In this document: positions 20,621-28,402 of the stretch, in pieces | How positions within the stretch are numbered: position 1 is the first letter of the stretch | How the letters are laid out: the number at the start of each line of letters is the position of its first letter | Source: Phycisphaerales bacterium | GTDB taxonomy: Bacteria > Planctomycetota > Phycisphaerae > Phycisphaerales > UBA1924 | NCBI GenBank assembly: GCA_020845755.1 | Contig: JADLFE010000050.1 | Location: 16,743-80,742, forward strand | Direction: 5' to 3' | Length of the DNA: 64,000 nucleotides | Position numbers and translations under genes: made by a program | Notes under the pieces: model-generated | The model's input: only the letters and a program-made list of their open reading frames with translations | The model's database searches: none | Told to the model about the DNA's origin: nothing

Positions 20621-20965
20621 TCACCACGCGAGATTCGGTGGATTCTCGAGCACCGCGAGCAATTCTTGCGACGCCATCTTGAACTCCGCCCAACGATCGA
20701 TGTCCAGAGGTATGATGCGGCGCATGTATCCGCGGATGAGCTCCAATTCAGCGGGGCTGAATTCACGGGCGAATGGTTCGAAGTTGATCAGTTCAGCGCT
20801 GTAGTAGGTCTGTGCTTCGCAAAGGAGTTCCGCGGGCGCATCGAGGAATGGGTACGCGACCGCGAAAGCAGCATGCTCCGCCTCGCAGCAGATGCGTTTG
20901 AGCATTTTGATCATCCCCTGCCGGAATTCTGTTGGCGGCTGCTCCAACGCCTTCACCTTCCCCAT
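20621..20965 (-). CDS. Small protein of unknown function
   Basis: 114 residues, predicted mostly helical and cytoplasmic, with no signal peptide and two adjacent Cys (ICCEAEHAAF). The order is helix-rich N-terminus, AYPFLDAPAELLCEAQTYYS, then REFSPAELELIRGYMRRIIP and a final amphipathic helix. Composition is protein-like, unlike the opposite frame. In-frame codons upstream of the ATG (ASFDLR) also look coding up to a stop ten codons back, so the start may be non-standard or the gene may be 5'-truncated. I do not recognise a family. Confidence 0.6.
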   Translation of the reverse strand: MGKVKALEQPPTEFRQGMIKMLKRICCEAEHAAFAVAYPFLDAPAELLCEAQTYYSAELINFEPFAREFSPAELELIRGYMRRIIPLDIDRWAEFKMASQELLAVLENPPNLAW

Positions 20966-21129
20966 GCGCAGGTCGAAGGATGCACGACCTAGTCAGAATG
21001 CGCGACCGTTGTCTGCAGTCGGAAGCCTAGGGTCTGACAAGGGTGAGGTTTCTTCCGGCGGGGTTGGGCCGAAGGACAATCACGGCCGGGCACATCCCGC
21101 GATAGGTCCCGTCGCGGCTTGGAACGAGG

Positions 21130-21159
21130 TTGGCGTGGCGGGCCGATGGCGGCTACGAT
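21130..21159 (+). promoter_or_regulatory. Putative promoter of tRNA-Ser
   Basis: TTGGCG (21130-21135) and TACGAT (21154-21159) are separated by 18 bp and match 4 of 6 consensus bases each. The -10 ends 11 bases before the mature tRNA 5' end. Plausible housekeeping promoter; not proven. Confidence 0.35.
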
Positions 21160-21170
21160 GGGCCTACGCC

Positions 21171-21261
21171 GGAGAGGTGGCCGAGAGGCTGAAGGCGGCG
21201 GTTTGCTAAACCGTTATACGGATTTAGGTCTGTATCGGGGGTTCGAATCCCCCCCTCTCCG
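21171..21261 (+). tRNA. tRNA-Ser (anticodon GCT)
   Basis: 91-nt class II tRNA that reads AGC/AGU codons. The 7-bp acceptor stem GGAGAGG pairs with CCTCTCC, followed by discriminator G at 21261. The anticodon loop TTGCTAA has anticodon GCT at 21205-21207, closed by a 5-bp stem. A long variable arm follows, then a T-arm with five G:C pairs around TTCGAAT. CCA is not encoded. No integrase gene is found next to it. Confidence 0.95.
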
Positions 21262-21618
21262 CTTGGTTTGACCCCTGTTCGCGCACCACTATCTATTCAG
21301 TGGTTCGCCGTGCCGACTCAGTGGCCGTTAGGAACTGAGACCCACATGAGACCCAAGTACCGTCCCTTCGCGAGCCTCCGGCTTCGCGGACGTTGCCTGC
21401 TTTGGTCGGTTCTTGACTGACGCCACCGCCCCCGCCGTTGGTCGCAGCCAGCGCCTGCTTGCCCCGGACCGCCATCACCTGTGTCGGCGATCTGGTTGTT
21501 GATCGATATGCTCCGCGCGATCGAAACGACGCCCCGGCCATCGATGCGGTACTCTCAGAGAATCGTTCCAAGGAACGGGCGCGCCGCCCGCGCCCCCTGT
21601 CCCCTCGGGGAGCTCTTC
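21262..21618. other. Intergenic gap between tRNA-Ser and rhaT
   Basis: About 350 bp with no recognisable gene. A 92-codon minus-strand frame (21293-21571) ends with GSQFLTATESARRTTE and matches no family I know. The last 20 bp contain GGGGAG, 7 bases before the rhaT ATG, a good ribosome-binding site. Confidence 0.4.
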
Positions 21619-22689
21619 ATGGCCGCTGATCCCTTTGTTGGCGTGGCCCTCCACTCGATCGGCGGCCTGGCCGCGGCCAGTTTTTACCTGCCTTACAAGG
21701 GCGTGAAACGCTGGTCGTGGGAATCCTACTGGCTCGTCGGCGGCGTGTTCAGTTGGATCGTCGCTCCTTGGGTATTGGCCGCCATCGTCTGCCCTCAGGT
21801 GCTCGACATCCTCCGCGAGACCGATCGCTCGACCCTACTGGCCAGTTACGGCTTCGGCATCATGTGGGGTGTCGGAGGCCTGACCTTCGGCCTCTCCATG
21901 CGATACCTCGGCCTCTCGCTCGGTTACGCAGTCGCCCTCGGACTCTGCGCCGTGTTCGGTACGCTCATCCCCCCGATCTTTCGCGGCGAGTTCGACACCA
22001 TCATCTCCAGCGTCTCCGGACGCTGGGTCCTGGGAGGCGTCGCCATCTGCCTCGGCGGAATCGCGGTCAGCGGCCTGGCCGGGCTGAGCAAAGAAAAGGA
22101 CCTGCCCGCACAAGAACAACGCGCCGTCATCGCCGAGTTCAGCCTCTTCAAGGGGCTCGTCGTCGCCACAATCGCGGGAGTGCTCAGCGCCGCCATGTCC
22201 TACGGCATCGCCGCGGGCAAGCCCATCAGCGAGGCCGCCCTTCGCCACGGCACCGCCGACCTCTGGAAAGTCGTCCCGGTTCTCTGCGTCGTACTCGCCG
22301 GCGGCTTCACCACCAACTTCCTCTGGTGCGTCGCTCTCAATCTCAAACGCTCCAGCGGACGCGAATACATGGCACCAAGATCGGGCGACCAGCCCGTGCC
22401 CCTCGCCACCAACTACCTCTTCTGCGCTGTCGCCGGCGTCACCTGGTATGTGCAGTTCATGTTCTACGGCATGGGCACCACCAAAATGGGCCAATACGAC
22501 TTCTCCAGTTGGTCACTCCACATGGCCAGCATCATCATCTTCAGCACGCTCTGGGGTGTCGCGCTCCACGAATGGCGCGGCACGGGGCGCCGCACCCGCC
22601 TGCTTGTCGCCCTCGGACTGGCGATCCTCATCCTCTCCATGCTCGTCATCGGTTACGCCAACTACCAAGCCAGCCTGCCCGCATCCTGA
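21619..22689 (+). CDS. rhaT: L-rhamnose-proton symporter RhaT family
   Basis: Sugar/H+ symporter of the inner membrane, 356 residues (E. coli RhaT 344), with about ten hydrophobic helices. Typical features are HSIGGLAAASFYLPYKGVK near the N-terminus, YGFGIMWGVGGLTFGLSMRY, an aligned glycine-rich helix (AGVLSAAMSYGIAAG) and TTNFLWC in the middle. The ATG follows a GGGGAG ribosome-binding site; the frame is open ~140 bp upstream but not coding-like. The next gene, an aldose/ketose isomerase-like enzyme, shares the transcript and suggests uptake and first catabolic step of a deoxy- or pentose sugar. The exact sugar is uncertain. Confidence 0.85.
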   Translation: MAADPFVGVALHSIGGLAAASFYLPYKGVKRWSWESYWLVGGVFSWIVAPWVLAAIVCPQVLDILRETDRSTLLASYGFGIMWGVGGLTFGLSMRYLGLSLGYAVALGLCAVFGTLIPPIFRGEFDTIISSVSGRWVLGGVAICLGGIAVSGLAGLSKEKDLPAQEQRAVIAEFSLFKGLVVATIAGVLSAAMSYGIAAGKPISEAALRHGTADLWKVVPVLCVVLAGGFTTNFLWCVALNLKRSSGREYMAPRSGDQPVPLATNYLFCAVAGVTWYVQFMFYGMGTTKMGQYDFSSWSLHMASIIIFSTLWGVALHEWRGTGRRTRLLVALGLAILILSMLVIGYANYQASLPAS

Positions 22690-22701
22690 GCCCCACGCCA
22701 G

Positions 22702-22716
22702 AGGAGGTGCATCATC
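22702..22716 (+). promoter_or_regulatory. Strong Shine-Dalgarno that points to an ATC start
   Basis: A perfect AGGAGG (22702-22707) lies 13 bases after the rhaT stop. Six bases later comes ATC (22714-22716), in frame with the conserved N-terminus of the isomerase. No ATG, GTG or TTG occurs in that frame until 22885. Confidence 0.6.
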
Positions 22717-24156
22717 GCCACACCACGTTCATCCCAGCAGCCTCTCCGCGTTGGACTCTTCGGCATCGGCCTCGACACCTACTGGGCCCAGTTCAAGGGG
22801 CTGCGCGAACGCCTCGCCGGCTATCAGAAGCGCATCGCCACGCACATCCGCAAGTCCCGCGTTGAGGTCGTCGACGCGGGGCTCGTGGACAACCCCGCCA
22901 AGGCCGCCGAGGCCGCATCGCTCTTCCGACGATCCGAGATCGACATCCTCTTTCTCTACATCTCCACCTACGCGCTCTCGTCGACCGTCCTGCCCATCGT
23001 CCAGCGCGTCGGCGTCCCCGTCGTCGTTCTCAATCTTCAACCCGTCGCCCAACTCGACTACAAGAAGTTCAATGCGCTCGCAGACCGCGGCCTGATGACC
23101 GGCGTGTGGCTGGAGCACTGCCAGGCCTGCGCCGCACCCGAAATCGCCAGCGTCTTCGCACGCGCGGGAATCCGCTACCACCTTGTCAGCGGGCACCTGG
23201 CCGACCAGGCGGCCTGGATCGAAATCTCCCAGTGGATCGACGCCGCAACGGTCGCACGAGGCTTGCGCGACAACCGCGCCGGCGTGCTCGGCCACTACTA
23301 CGCCGGGATGCTCGACGTCTACAGCGACATGACCCAGCACAGCGCGGCTTTCGGCACGCACTTTGAACTCATCGAGATGTGCGAACTCGTCGCGCTGCGC
23401 GACGCCGCCACGGGCCATCGCGTGCGCACCAAAGTCAAGCAGTTCCAACGCGAGTTCGCTGTCTCGCCAGAGTGCGACGAATCGGAAATCACCCGCGCCG
23501 CACGCACCTCGTGCGCCCTTGATGCACTGGTCGAAAGCCACCGGCTCGGTTCGCTCGCGTATTACTACGAAGGGCAGGCCGGTTCCCCGCACCGCGACAT
23601 CGCAACCAGCGTCATCCCCGGCAACACACTCCTCACCGGCCACCACGTCCCGGTCGCCGGCGAATGTGAAGTCAAGAACATGCAGGCCATGAAGATCTTG
23701 GACCTGCTCGGCGTCGGCGGCTCCTTTAGCGAGTTCTATCTCGCCGACTACGCCGACGACGTCGTATACCTCGGGCACGACGGCCCGGCCCACGTCGCGA
23801 TCGCCGAAGGACCCGTTGGGCTTGTCCCACTCCCCGTCTACCACGGCAAGCCCGGCAAGGGCCTCTCCATCCAGATGACCGTCAAACACGGCCCCGTGAC
23901 GCTCCTCTCCGTCGTCCAACGCGCCGACGGCTCGCTCTCGCTCCTCATCGCAGAAGGACATTCGGTCGAGGGCCCCGTCCTCATGATCGGCAACACCAAC
24001 AGCCGCTACCGCTTCCCGCTCTCGGCCAAGGAGTTCATCAACCGTTGGTCGCAGGCCGGCCCGGCGCACCACTGCGCGATCGGTGTGGGACATGTGGCCT
24101 CAACACTCGCAAGACTGGGCGAACTACTCGGGCTGGCGACGATCCGGGTGTGCTGA
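22714..24156 (+). CDS. L-arabinose/L-fucose isomerase-like enzyme, ATC start
   Basis: Mn2+-dependent aldose-ketose isomerase-like protein, 480 residues with the start chosen (E. coli AraA 500). The metal/active-site residues of AraA (Glu306, Glu333, His350, His450) have counterparts here: Glu317 (AGECEVK), Glu340 (SFSEFY), His355 (LGHDGPAH) and His452/453 (PAHHCAIGVGH). The N-terminal part PLRVGLFGIGLDTYW, lying upstream of the first conventional start (GTG 22885), is clearly conserved-looking, so that GTG would delete 57 needed residues. It follows rhaT by 24 bp. It is a divergent member, so the substrate (arabinose, fucose, rhamnose or another) is open. Confidence 0.8.
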   Translation: MATPRSSQQPLRVGLFGIGLDTYWAQFKGLRERLAGYQKRIATHIRKSRVEVVDAGLVDNPAKAAEAASLFRRSEIDILFLYISTYALSSTVLPIVQRVGVPVVVLNLQPVAQLDYKKFNALADRGLMTGVWLEHCQACAAPEIASVFARAGIRYHLVSGHLADQAAWIEISQWIDAATVARGLRDNRAGVLGHYYAGMLDVYSDMTQHSAAFGTHFELIEMCELVALRDAATGHRVRTKVKQFQREFAVSPECDESEITRAARTSCALDALVESHRLGSLAYYYEGQAGSPHRDIATSVIPGNTLLTGHHVPVAGECEVKNMQAMKILDLLGVGGSFSEFYLADYADDVVYLGHDGPAHVAIAEGPVGLVPLPVYHGKPGKGLSIQMTVKHGPVTLLSVVQRADGSLSLLIAEGHSVEGPVLMIGNTNSRYRFPLSAKEFINRWSQAGPAHHCAIGVGHVASTLARLGELLGLATIRVC

Positions 24157-24470
24157 CACGGGGCAATATCGCCCGACGTTCGCGCCGCCGTTGATCACCC
24201 GATCCATCGAGAACTCGCGTGCATGTCCGCACCCCGCTCGCACGCCGCCGATCGTCTCTCGAATATCGATGGTTCCCAAAGGTCCGAGCGGGTGGTAATG
24301 CGCCCCCGAGCCGCGACGCCGCGGCCCCGTCACCTGGTCCGGTAACGGCCGCTCGGTTTGGCATCATCACGCTGTGGACGCGACGCGCTGACGAAATCCG
24401 CGATCGAGGGGCACGACAGCCGATACCCCTCGGTGTTCACGCCCATCGCCGCCCTGTATACAATCTTCCC
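24157..24470. other. Gap before metal operon, with a coding-like minus-strand scrap
   Basis: About 310 bp without an intact gene. The minus strand (24124-24333) contains AHYHPLGPLGTIDIRETIGG and MDRVINGGANVGRYCPVSA, which is more protein-like than surrounding noise but overlaps the isomerase 3' end and matches no family I recognise. TATACA at 24457 upstream of the next gene could be a -10 element, with a weak TTCACG 15 bp earlier. Confidence 0.3.
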
Positions 24471-24905
24471 GTGGCACTGATCTCCCGTGTCATCCTCGCC
24501 CTGCTTCTCGTGCTGCAGACCCTCCCTGGGATCGCGGGCGATCCATGCTCGGCGATGCGCGGGGTCGCGCTGCCAGAGCAGCCGGCGTCCAGCGACATGG
24601 TGGTGGAATCCTCCGAGGGCGTCTGCCCTTGCTGCGTCGCCAGCACCTCGGATCGTCCCGCGTGCGGTACGGGCGATGAGGTTGCGGCCTGCCGCTGCGA
24701 ACTGACGCGGCCGGAGCGGACGCAAAGCCCAACGCCGAACCAGCCCGGCGTGCGGTTCCAGAGTACGCTGGCGATTCTGCCGAGCATGCTCGATCTGAAG
24801 CCGCTCAACACCGCGGCGTGGCGCTCGGATGCTCCTCGCGGTCAGTTCGCGCCCAAGCGCGTGGCGAATTCCATCCAGTCGGTCCTGTGCATGTGGACGG
24901 TGTAG
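24471..24905 (+). CDS. Small secreted cysteine-rich protein of metal operon
   Basis: 144-residue protein starting at GTG 24471. A Sec signal peptide (ALISRVILALLLVLQTLPGI) is followed by a region with several Cys residues, including VCPCC and ACRC spaced by ~20 residues. A Pro/Thr-rich linker and a C-terminal part ending in SVLCMWTV come next. I recognise no family. Its place directly upstream of the outer-membrane factor, adaptor and CusA-like pump suggests a periplasmic metal-binding or sensing helper; this is inference from context and Cys content. Confidence 0.6.
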   Translation: MALISRVILALLLVLQTLPGIAGDPCSAMRGVALPEQPASSDMVVESSEGVCPCCVASTSDRPACGTGDEVAACRCELTRPERTQSPTPNQPGVRFQSTLAILPSMLDLKPLNTAAWRSDAPRGQFAPKRVANSIQSVLCMWTV

Positions 24906-25014
24906 CGACGCCTCCGGAGCGCCTTTGCGCGCTGTGAGTGTCGTTACCTCATCATCAGCCCGAGCCGCGTCTCCGCGGCCATCGCGGCTTCCACCTGAAT
25001 TCGGGGCCAGATCC

Positions 25015-26520
25015 ATGGATAATCCTGTTGTTGGCGTGCGCAAGAGCGCCGTGGCATTGCTCCGTCGCGACGCCGGCGCGGTGAATTCACCGCGCGGTGT
25101 GCGCGCCGGCGTCATCATCGCGGCCGTGATCGCCCTCTCCGCGACCTCGGGCTGCTCTCTCGCGCCAGAAGGCACAGACGATGAGCGCGCCAAACTCGGC
25201 GACGCCGGCAAGACCTATGAGACTCCCTATGAAGGCCGATCGCTGCCTGATCTCCCCACCTCGCCGACCTGGCGCGATGTCCTCCGCCGCGCCTTCCTGG
25301 CCAACGGCGACCTCGAGGCCGCCTACTTCCAATGGAAATCGGCGATGCAGCGCGTCGACGCGGCGTCGGCGTACCCCAACGCCAATGTCTCGCTCGGCTT
25401 CGAGTACATGTTCTCCGCCGAACGCATGAAGTCGTTCGACCGCAGCACCCTCAGCGCCGGCTTCGATCCCGCGATGAGTCTCACGCTCCCCGTGAAAACC
25501 AGGCAAGCCGCCAAGGTCGCCCTCGACGAGGCACGCGTGGCTGGCGAAAAATTCCGCGTCGCAAAGTTCGAACTGCAACGAAAAATCCTCCGCGCATGGG
25601 CGGACTACCTGCTGCAAGCCCGCACCATCACCCTCCGCCAGGAAGATCTGGCACTGCGCCGGATGATGGTCGACTCCGTGGCACGAAGCGCCCCCGCCGG
25701 CACGCCGCTCCGCGACACGCGGGCCGCCGACATCGAACTGCGCATGAGCGAGAGCGAACTGCTCGACCTGCAGAGCGAGCACAGGGCGCTGCGATCCTCC
25801 CTCAACGCCCTCATGGGGCGGGACCCCGACGCCGCGCTCGATCCCTCCGCTCCCCATGCGACCGCGCGAGCGCTCCCCGAAAGCGACGCGCCGATGCTCA
25901 AGGCCGCGGCCGATGTGTTCCCGGAGGTCGCCGAGATGGCGCGCGAGGTCGAAGGCCGCGCCGATGCGCTCGAACTGGCACGCATGCGCTGGATTCCCGA
26001 TATCAGCCCGACCGCCTCGATCACCGGAACCGTCTCGCAGGCCCTGGGCGCCATGATCACGCTGCCAACCACGGCCGCGAGCATCCGCGCCGGCATCCGC
26101 GAGGCTGAAGCAGATCTGCGCTCGGCCCAGGCAATCCTCCGCCAGCGTTCGTCCGACCGCGTCGCCGAGTTCGTGTCGCTGCTGGTCATGTACCGCAACG
26201 CGCAACGCCAACTCGCCTTCCTCGAACAATCACTCCTGCCCGCGACGCTCAGGCTCTGCGATAGCGACGCACGGGCTTACGCCTCAGGCGCCGCAACGTT
26301 CGCCGAAGCACTCGAGACCCGCCGCTCGCTCCTGAAAATCCAAGAACTCACCTCCATCGCCCACGCCGAAATGGACAAGGCAATCGTGGAGATCGAGTGC
26401 TGCCTGGGCATCGACATCGAATCAATCTCCACCATCCAATCGCCCTCTCCGAGCGTCGCCGCGCACGACACGAGCACGCACGAATTCCCCTCTCCAATCG
26501 GGAGCACGCATGCCCACTGA
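25015..26520 (+). CDS. TolC-like outer-membrane factor (lipoprotein)
   Basis: 501-residue outer-membrane channel of a tripartite metal efflux system. The N-terminus has a hydrophobic stretch ending in ATSGCSLAP, a plausible lipobox with Cys as lipid anchor. Two OEP repeats with long amphipathic helices follow, such as LELARMRWIPDISPTASITG and LETRRSLLKIQELTSIAHAE, as in CusC/TolC. ATG 25015 is chosen; the open frame upstream is not coding-like. The last 11 bases overlap the adaptor gene, so the two are probably translated together. The His/Ser-rich tail ends GSTHAH. Confidence 0.85.
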   Translation: MDNPVVGVRKSAVALLRRDAGAVNSPRGVRAGVIIAAVIALSATSGCSLAPEGTDDERAKLGDAGKTYETPYEGRSLPDLPTSPTWRDVLRRAFLANGDLEAAYFQWKSAMQRVDAASAYPNANVSLGFEYMFSAERMKSFDRSTLSAGFDPAMSLTLPVKTRQAAKVALDEARVAGEKFRVAKFELQRKILRAWADYLLQARTITLRQEDLALRRMMVDSVARSAPAGTPLRDTRAADIELRMSESELLDLQSEHRALRSSLNALMGRDPDAALDPSAPHATARALPESDAPMLKAAADVFPEVAEMAREVEGRADALELARMRWIPDISPTASITGTVSQALGAMITLPTTAASIRAGIREAEADLRSAQAILRQRSSDRVAEFVSLLVMYRNAQRQLAFLEQSLLPATLRLCDSDARAYASGAATFAEALETRRSLLKIQELTSIAHAEMDKAIVEIECCLGIDIESISTIQSPSPSVAAHDTSTHEFPSPIGSTHAH

Positions 26521-28402
26521 CACGACCACCCATCCCCGCGCCCGTGATTCTCGCGCCTTGTCTTGGATCATCCCGCTCGCCCTCGCCGCGGGCGGCATCT
26601 ACGTGGGTATGCGCTGGCACGCATCCTTCGAGCGATGGCTCGTCCCCGCGTCCTCGAGGCTCGCCCCGACTGACCCGAACGCGCCCAGTGTCTCCCAAGG
26701 CACACCAGCCGACGCGAAGAAGGAACTCTGGACCTGCGGCATGCACCCGCAGGTCATCCAGGACCATCCCGGCGATTGCCCGATCTGCCACATGAAACTC
26801 ACCCCGCTCGCACCCGCCAACGCCCCGAGCCATCAGCCCACGTCCGCCTCCGCGAGCATCGTCACCATCGACCCCGCGATCGTCCAGAACATGGGCGTGC
26901 GAACCGTCCCCGTCGCGTCGGGCGTCCTCTCACGCCACCTCCGCGCCACCGCGACCGTTGTCGAGCCCGAGTCGGCCCGCACCGATATCAACCTCCGCGT
27001 CTCGGGCTGGATCAAAACACTCCACGCCGACACCGACGGCATGACGGTCCGAAAGGGCGATCCGCTCTTTGAACTCTCCAGCCCGGACCTCAGCCTGGCG
27101 ATCGAAGAGTTCATCGCCGCCCGACACACGCTCGACACGCCCGCTCCCTCAGACGCCGCCTCAGCCGCCACGTCGCTCGCCGCAGCCGCCGAATCACGCC
27201 TGAAAACACTCGGCCTCACCCCGGAGCAGATCGAGCACTTCGCCACGCTCGAGCACGCTCCTCTCACCGTCACCTTCGTCGCGCCAATCAACGCCGTTGT
27301 CATCGAGAAGGCCAGCGTCTACAACGGCTCGAGCGTGACGGCCGGCCAGTTGGTGCTCCGCCTCGCCGACCGCTCAACGATGTGGGTCGATGCACGTGTC
27401 CCACAGGGCTCGCTCCGCCACATCAAGCAAGGGCAGCACGCCGCGATCCGCGTCGACGCCCTGCGCCACGAGCCACTCGAAGGTGTCGTCGTGTTCATCC
27501 ATCCCAACCTCGACGGCATGACCCGCACGGCGCTGGTGCGGGTCGCCGTCCCGAACACGGATGGTCAACTGCGCGCCGGGATGTTCGCAACTGCGGAGTT
27601 CGACGCGCCCTCGGCCGCGCCGGCTCCCATCGTGCCGCGCGAAGCGATCATCGACACCGGTGACACTCAACTCGTCTTCGTCAGCGCCGGCAAGGGACGA
27701 TTCGAGCCGCGCCGCGTTACGACGGGGGATTCGGGCGACGCCGGTATGGTCCAGATTCTCTCCGGCATCACCCCCGGCGAATCGGTCGTCGCCAGCGGGC
27801 AATTCCTCATCGACTCCGAAAGCCGCCTCCGCGAGGCGATCGCCAAGTTCCTGAGCCCGGACAGCACGACTCCCTCGCCATCAAAGTCACCCGTCGTCTC
27901 CGTCTCGCCTCAACCTGCCGCGACCTCCCCCGCGGCCAAGCACGACGCCAAAGCACCGCCGGAACTCGTCGACCGCGTGCTCGCCGAGTATCTCGCGATC
28001 TCCGAGCCGTTCGGAAAAGAGGAGCCCAACACCCCCGCCGCCAGCGTTGACGCGCTCCTCGACGCAATCGACGCGCTCCGCTCAGCCGCTGCGGGCAATG
28101 ACGCCGCCAGGCTCATCGCCTCCGCTCGCGACGCGACGATCGCCATGCAATCTCAGCCGATCGACAAGCAGCGCGACCTCTTCAAGCCCGTCAGCGCCGC
28201 GATCATCACGATCGTCGACGCCATGCCGCCCAGCAATCCTGCTGTGGCCGACCTCTACGTCGCCAATTGCCCGATGGCCAAAGCGGACTGGCTCCAGCGC
28301 TCCGAGTCCCTCTCCAACCCGTACTACGCCGAGGACATGAAGGAATGTGGTTCGATCGTGCGCCGCGTCGGAGACAACCGCAACCCGGGAGGCACACGAT
28401 GA
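26510..28402 (+). CDS. CusB-type metal efflux adaptor with HMBD and DUF3347
   Basis: Periplasmic adaptor of 630 residues, about 1.5 times CusB. An N-terminal anchor (~16-35) is followed by a heavy-metal-binding domain at ~74-100 (WTCGMHPQV, GDCPICHMKLTPL). The membrane-fusion core comes next, with a lipoyl-like region (DGMTVRKGDPLFELSSPDLS) and beta-barrel. A C-terminal DUF3347-type domain (~483-620) shows the family end motif NCPMAKADWLQ...NPYYAEDMKECG. Both accessory domains bind Cu-type metals in relatives, which supports Cu/Ag export. It overlaps the upstream gene by 11 bp and the pump gene by 4 bp (ATGA). Confidence 0.88.
   Translation: MPTDTTTHPRARDSRALSWIIPLALAAGGIYVGMRWHASFERWLVPASSRLAPTDPNAPSVSQGTPADAKKELWTCGMHPQVIQDHPGDCPICHMKLTPLAPANAPSHQPTSASASIVTIDPAIVQNMGVRTVPVASGVLSRHLRATATVVEPESARTDINLRVSGWIKTLHADTDGMTVRKGDPLFELSSPDLSLAIEEFIAARHTLDTPAPSDAASAATSLAAAAESRLKTLGLTPEQIEHFATLEHAPLTVTFVAPINAVVIEKASVYNGSSVTAGQLVLRLADRSTMWVDARVPQGSLRHIKQGQHAAIRVDALRHEPLEGVVVFIHPNLDGMTRTALVRVAVPNTDGQLRAGMFATAEFDAPSAAPAPIVPREAIIDTGDTQLVFVSAGKGRFEPRRVTTGDSGDAGMVQILSGITPGESVVASGQFLIDSESRLREAIAKFLSPDSTTPSPSKSPVVSVSPQPAATSPAAKHDAKAPPELVDRVLAEYLAISEPFGKEEPNTPAASVDALLDAIDALRSAAAGNDAARLIASARDATIAMQSQPIDKQRDLFKPVSAAIITIVDAMPPSNPAVADLYVANCPMAKADWLQRSESLSNPYYAEDMKECGSIVRRVGDNRNPGGTR

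Noticed and set aside
21293..21571. 92-codon minus-strand frame next to tRNA-Ser
   Set aside because: Composition and lack of family similarity do not support a gene; mentioned only as gap content.
21171..21618. Genomic island inserted at tRNA-Ser
   Set aside because: No integrase, no duplicated tRNA 3' end and no mobile genes follow; the next genes are ordinary sugar-uptake genes.
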